Source: an uncultured Psychroserpens sp.
GTDB lineage: Bacteria; Bacteroidota; Bacteroidia; Flavobacteriales; Flavobacteriaceae
Assembly (NCBI RefSeq): GCF_947500255.1
Contig: NZ_CANMRL010000002.1
Location: forward strand, 124,001 to 188,000
Direction: 5' to 3'
DNA: 64,000 bases
Under the pieces are notes generated by a model. The model made no database searches. It worked only from the letters and a program-made list of their open reading frames with translations, and was not told the origin of the DNA. This document shows positions 60,808 to 64,000 of the stretch, one piece after another (the first letter of the stretch is position 1; each line of letters begins with the position of its first letter). Both the position numbers and the translations under genes were made by a program.

Positions 60808-60886
60808 TATATTAAATCTTCAATACATTACAAATCCCTCTCAAGGATTAATAAAGAAAACCCAATTCAATTATAAATAACTACAA

Positions 60887-63331
60887 ATGAATGTTTTAAA
60901 ATTTGGAGGAACTTCAGTAGGTTCAGCAAAAAACATAAATAATGTCATAACTATTCTTGATAATTACGCAAAAGACGATGCTGTTATTTGTGTCGTTTCA
61001 GCAGTTGGAGGTATTACTGACAAACTTCTAAAAGCTGGTGAATTAGCTCAAGAAAAAGATGAAAACTATAGTTCAGAATTTGATACTATTGCACAAAAAC
61101 ACCATTCGATTTTATCTGAATTAATTCCTACAGGAAATGAAAAAATAGTAGCTCATTTGACTGAGACATTACAGGAGTTAAAACATCTTTTAGATGGTAT
61201 TTTTTTGATCAATGAATTATCTCCAAAAACATCTGATAAATTACTAAGTTTTGGAGAGTTATTATCTTCTTTCATTATTGCAGAGACAATGAAAAAAAGA
61301 GGCATGGATTGTCTTAGAAAAAACAGTCAAGAGCTCATTGTGACTAACTCAAATTTCACCAAAGGTGAAGTCGTTTTCGACAGCACCAACACCAACATAA
61401 CTAATTATTTTTCTAAAGCCACACAACGCATCACCATATTGCCTGGATTTATTTCAAAATCAACATCTGGAGAGCAAACAACTCTAGGCCGTGGAGGATC
61501 CGATTTTACTGCTGCTATTGTTGCTTCAGCTTTAAAAGTTAATCAACTTGAAGTTTGGACTGATGTTAGTGGTATGTTCACAGCTAATCCTAAGTTAGTA
61601 AAGCAGGCTATTCCAATTAAAAAATTATCGTATCAAGAGGCCATGGAACTATCTCATTTCGGCGCCAAAGTTTTATATGCACCAACAGTGCAACCTGCTT
61701 TAGATGCAGAGATTCCAATTCTAATAAAAAACACCTTAAAACCTAATGATGAGGGTACACTAATTTCTACTTCTGGTGAAGAAAACGGACTGGCTGTAAA
61801 AGGAATTAGCCACATTAGTAACATCTCACTAATCACCTTACAAGGGAGTGGAATGGTTGGCATTCCTGGGTTTTCTAAACGTTTGTTTGAAACTTTAGCA
61901 AATGAAAAAATCAATATCATTCTAATTACCCAAGCTTCATCAGAACATTCCATTTGTTTAGGAATTGATGAGAACAATGTAGATGCAGCAAAATTAGCTG
62001 TTGATAGTACCTTTGAATATGAAATATCACTTCATAAAATAGATCCAATAATTATTGAGAATGATCTTTCCATAGTTGCCTTAGTGGGTGATAATATGAA
62101 AAATCATCAAGGTATTAGCGGTAAAATGTTTAGAAGTTTGGGGAAAAACAATATTAATATTAGAGCTATTGCTCAAGGTGCTTCAGAACGAAACATTTCA
62201 GCGGTAATTGCTAATAAGGATGTTAAAAAAGCACTTAATACGCTACACGAAAGCTTCTTTGAAGTTAAAACGAAACGCCTTAATGTTTTCATTACAGGAG
62301 TTGGTAATGTTGGGGAAAAACTTATTGATCAAATTCAGCAACAGCATTCATTTTTAAAGAAAAAATTAAAAATCGATGTGAAAATTGTTGGAATGGCTAA
62401 TTCACGTAAAATGGTTTTTAATGAAGATGGAATAGATTTAGATAATTGGGCCGCTCAATTTCATTACGCAGACAAATCAAGTTTGCGAGGCTTTTTTGAC
62501 AAGGTAATTGCACTTAATTTAAGAAATAGCATCTTTGTTGATATTACAGCAGACGAAGCCGTAGCGAACCTCTATGATGAGTATTTAAGACAAAGTATTG
62601 CTGTTGTAGCATGTAATAAAATTGCATGCGCTAGTTCTTATAAAAATTATATAAATTTGAAAAGACTCTCGTTAAAATACAATGCTCCTTTTTTATTCGA
62701 GACCAATGTTGGTGCAGGATTACCAATTATCAATACGTTAAATAATTTGGTTGCTTCTGGTGACAAAGTCACTAGTATTGAAGCCGTTTTATCAGGTAGT
62801 TTAAATTTTGTATTCAATAATTTTAGCAATAAAAACAACTTCCATGACACGGTAAAAAGAGCACAATTTGAAGGCTATACAGAACCGGATCCAAGAATAG
62901 ATTTAAGTGGAATTGATGTTGCTAGAAAGCTATTGATTTTAGCTAGGGAAAATGGTATGGTCATGGAAATTGAAGATATTGAAAACAACTCGTTTTTAAC
63001 AAAAGACAATTTAGAAAGTAATTCTGTAGATGATTTTTATGACACTTTATCAGCTAGTGAAGCTCATTTCCAAAATCTTTATGCATCTGCCAAAAAGAAT
63101 AATTGCCAACTTAAATACGTAGCAGAATTAAAAAAGGGTAAAGCCAAAGTTGGATTAAAAGAAATTCCTAAAGGGCATCCATTTTATAATTTAGAAGGTA
63201 AAGATAATATTGTCATGTTTCATACCGAACGCTATCCAGAGCAACCTCTTATAGTGAAAGGTGCTGGTGCTGGTGCAGATGTTACTGCCTCAGGTCTTTT
63301 TGCTGATATAATTAGAATAGGAAATAACTAA
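60887..63331 (+). CDS. thrA: Bifunctional aspartokinase / homoserine dehydrogenase I
   Basis: This 814-residue fusion catalyses the first and third steps of threonine, methionine and lysine-related aspartate metabolism. The aspartokinase domain (about 1-300) starts with KFGGTSVGS and includes TLGRGGSDFTA; two ACT regulatory domains follow (about 310-455). The homoserine dehydrogenase domain (about 465-814) begins VFITGVGNVGEKL and contains EAVLSGSLNFVF and the catalytic-region phrase EPDPRIDLSGIDVARKLLI. Its stop overlaps the thrB ATG (TAATG). The long leader upstream may carry an attenuator. End-product feedback by threonine is expected for this fusion. Confidence 0.97.
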   Translation: MNVLKFGGTSVGSAKNINNVITILDNYAKDDAVICVVSAVGGITDKLLKAGELAQEKDENYSSEFDTIAQKHHSILSELIPTGNEKIVAHLTETLQELKHLLDGIFLINELSPKTSDKLLSFGELLSSFIIAETMKKRGMDCLRKNSQELIVTNSNFTKGEVVFDSTNTNITNYFSKATQRITILPGFISKSTSGEQTTLGRGGSDFTAAIVASALKVNQLEVWTDVSGMFTANPKLVKQAIPIKKLSYQEAMELSHFGAKVLYAPTVQPALDAEIPILIKNTLKPNDEGTLISTSGEENGLAVKGISHISNISLITLQGSGMVGIPGFSKRLFETLANEKINIILITQASSEHSICLGIDENNVDAAKLAVDSTFEYEISLHKIDPIIIENDLSIVALVGDNMKNHQGISGKMFRSLGKNNINIRAIAQGASERNISAVIANKDVKKALNTLHESFFEVKTKRLNVFITGVGNVGEKLIDQIQQQHSFLKKKLKIDVKIVGMANSRKMVFNEDGIDLDNWAAQFHYADKSSLRGFFDKVIALNLRNSIFVDITADEAVANLYDEYLRQSIAVVACNKIACASSYKNYINLKRLSLKYNAPFLFETNVGAGLPIINTLNNLVASGDKVTSIEAVLSGSLNFVFNNFSNKNNFHDTVKRAQFEGYTEPDPRIDLSGIDVARKLLILARENGMVMEIEDIENNSFLTKDNLESNSVDDFYDTLSASEAHFQNLYASAKKNNCQLKYVAELKKGKAKVGLKEIPKGHPFYNLEGKDNIVMFHTERYPEQPLIVKGAGAGADVTASGLFADIIRIGNN

Positions 63332-64000
63332 TGAAAGAACTCAAAATATTCTCACCTGCAACTGTTGCAAATGTCTCTTGCGGATTTGACGTACTAGGAT
63401 TTTGTTTAGATACGATTGGTGATGAAATGATCATTAGAAAAACGGATAAAAAAGGAATTCATATTACAAAAATTGAAGGTTATCATTTGCCTTTTGAAGC
63501 TGAGAAAAATGTGGCTGGTGTTTCTGCTTTGGCTATGCTTAATGATGTACAGCCAGATTATGGGTTTGAGATAGAAATCTACAAAAACATAAAACCTGGA
63601 AGCGGTATTGGAAGCAGCTCTGCAAGCGCTGTAGGGAGCGTATTTGGTATGAATGAACTCTTAGGAAAACCTTATAATAAAACACAACTCACCAGCTTTG
63701 CTATGAAAGGAGAAGCATTAGCTAGTAAGAGTGAGCATGCAGATAACATAGCTCCAGCCATTTTTGGTGGATTTACACTTGTAAAATCTGTTGCACCTCT
63801 TGAGGTATTACAATTGCCTACACCTAAAAATTTATTTGCCGTAATTATCCATCCGCAGATTGAAATAAAAACGGCTGAAGCACGTGCCATTTTGCCAAAA
63901 GAAATTCCGTTAAAAGATGCTATAAGACAGTGGTCAAACGTAGGAAGCTTGGTACACGCATTGCATATCAATGATTATGAGCTCTTGAGTAATTCATTAA
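63331..64000 (+). CDS. thrB: Homoserine kinase, partial at the window edge
   Basis: This GHMP-kinase family protein runs past the end of the window; 223 residues are visible. The start ATG overlaps the thrA stop by one base, so the two are translationally coupled. KIFSPATVANVSCGFDVLGF at the N-terminus and PGSGIGSSSASAVGS (the ATP-binding GHMP motif 2) identify homoserine kinase, which phosphorylates homoserine for threonine synthesis. thrC would be expected next. The C-terminal part is missing only because the window ends. Confidence 0.95.
   Translation, partial: MKELKIFSPATVANVSCGFDVLGFCLDTIGDEMIIRKTDKKGIHITKIEGYHLPFEAEKNVAGVSALAMLNDVQPDYGFEIEIYKNIKPGSGIGSSSASAVGSVFGMNELLGKPYNKTQLTSFAMKGEALASKSEHADNIAPAIFGGFTLVKSVAPLEVLQLPTPKNLFAVIIHPQIEIKTAEARAILPKEIPLKDAIRQWSNVGSLVHALHINDYELLSNSL

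Larger units (their letters stand above)
60561..60886. other. 326-bp region between nnr and thrA
   Basis: The region holds a promoter-like TACATTTG at 60693-60700, the possible leader ORF at 60721-60807 and small hairpins at 60774-60798. The remainder is AT-rich with no further recognisable gene. No promoter for nnr is evident on the minus strand. Confidence 0.5.

Noticed and set aside
60721-60886. Riboswitch or T-box before thrA
   Set aside because: No T-box specifier domain, AGGGUGG-type antiterminator or known riboswitch core is visible. Only a weak peptide-attenuator idea remains.

Overview
The window looks like chromosomal DNA of a marine-type Flavobacteriaceae (phylum Bacteroidota). 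The base composition is AT-rich, and several upstream regions carry a TAnnTTTG -7 element, the form used by the Bacteroidota primary sigma factor. One protein ends in a type IX secretion (T9SS) sorting domain. A FecI/FecR/TonB-receptor triad, GIN-domain (DUF2807) proteins and a fused aspartokinase-homoserine dehydrogenase followed by thrB point the same way. I see no rRNA, insertion sequence, prophage or CRISPR array.

Layout. 1-3182: MoxR ATPase/DUF58 cluster. 3252-7473: a possible small-metabolite cluster (DUF998 membrane protein, PLP aminotransferase, PhyH-type dioxygenase), then a TetR regulator and an SDR that share an operator motif. 7640-13589: DUF2141 protein, then on the minus strand an ECF sigma factor, FecR and TonB receptor, with a divergent Kazal-like lipoprotein. 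13677-15198: divergent dps and oxyR. 15270-18496: a probable metal-linked outer membrane pair, a small conserved protein, an AIM24 protein and a DUF4442 protein. 18641-24806: an envelope-stress-like cluster (DUF4870, PadR, PspC, NTF2/DUF4440, two GIN proteins, a TraB/GumN-like protein). 24869-30492: trxB, a flavin reductase, SDR/DinB opposite HxlR, and several NTF2-fold proteins with a decayed gene between them. 30642-30847: tRNA-Pro and tRNA-Ser. 30941-42241: housekeeping genes (PgpH-type HD phosphohydrolase, thiolase, NlpC/P60, TPR protein, gyrA, clpC). 42418-55560: one giant gene. 55928-64000: hutH, a TlpA-like lipoprotein, nnr, thrA and the start of thrB.

The most remarkable object is the 13.1-kb minus-strand gene for a 4380-residue secreted protein. 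Its core is 40 tandem copies of an acidic, four-cysteine module of 82 residues (246 bp), occupying residues 393-3674. The copies fall into a few sequence types, and longer blocks of several modules are themselves duplicated. The protein has a signal peptide, four related but diverged N-terminal modules, an unrelated insert near the C-terminus and a T9SS type A sorting domain. Two near-adjacent perfect inverted repeats lie just upstream. By analogy with SprB-like gliding and adhesion proteins it is probably a very long surface fibre.

Other points of interest are the matching TetR operators, an SDR lacking its catalytic Tyr and Lys, a 10-residue ORF coupled to padR, a possible thrA leader peptide, and several perfect palindromes in promoter regions.
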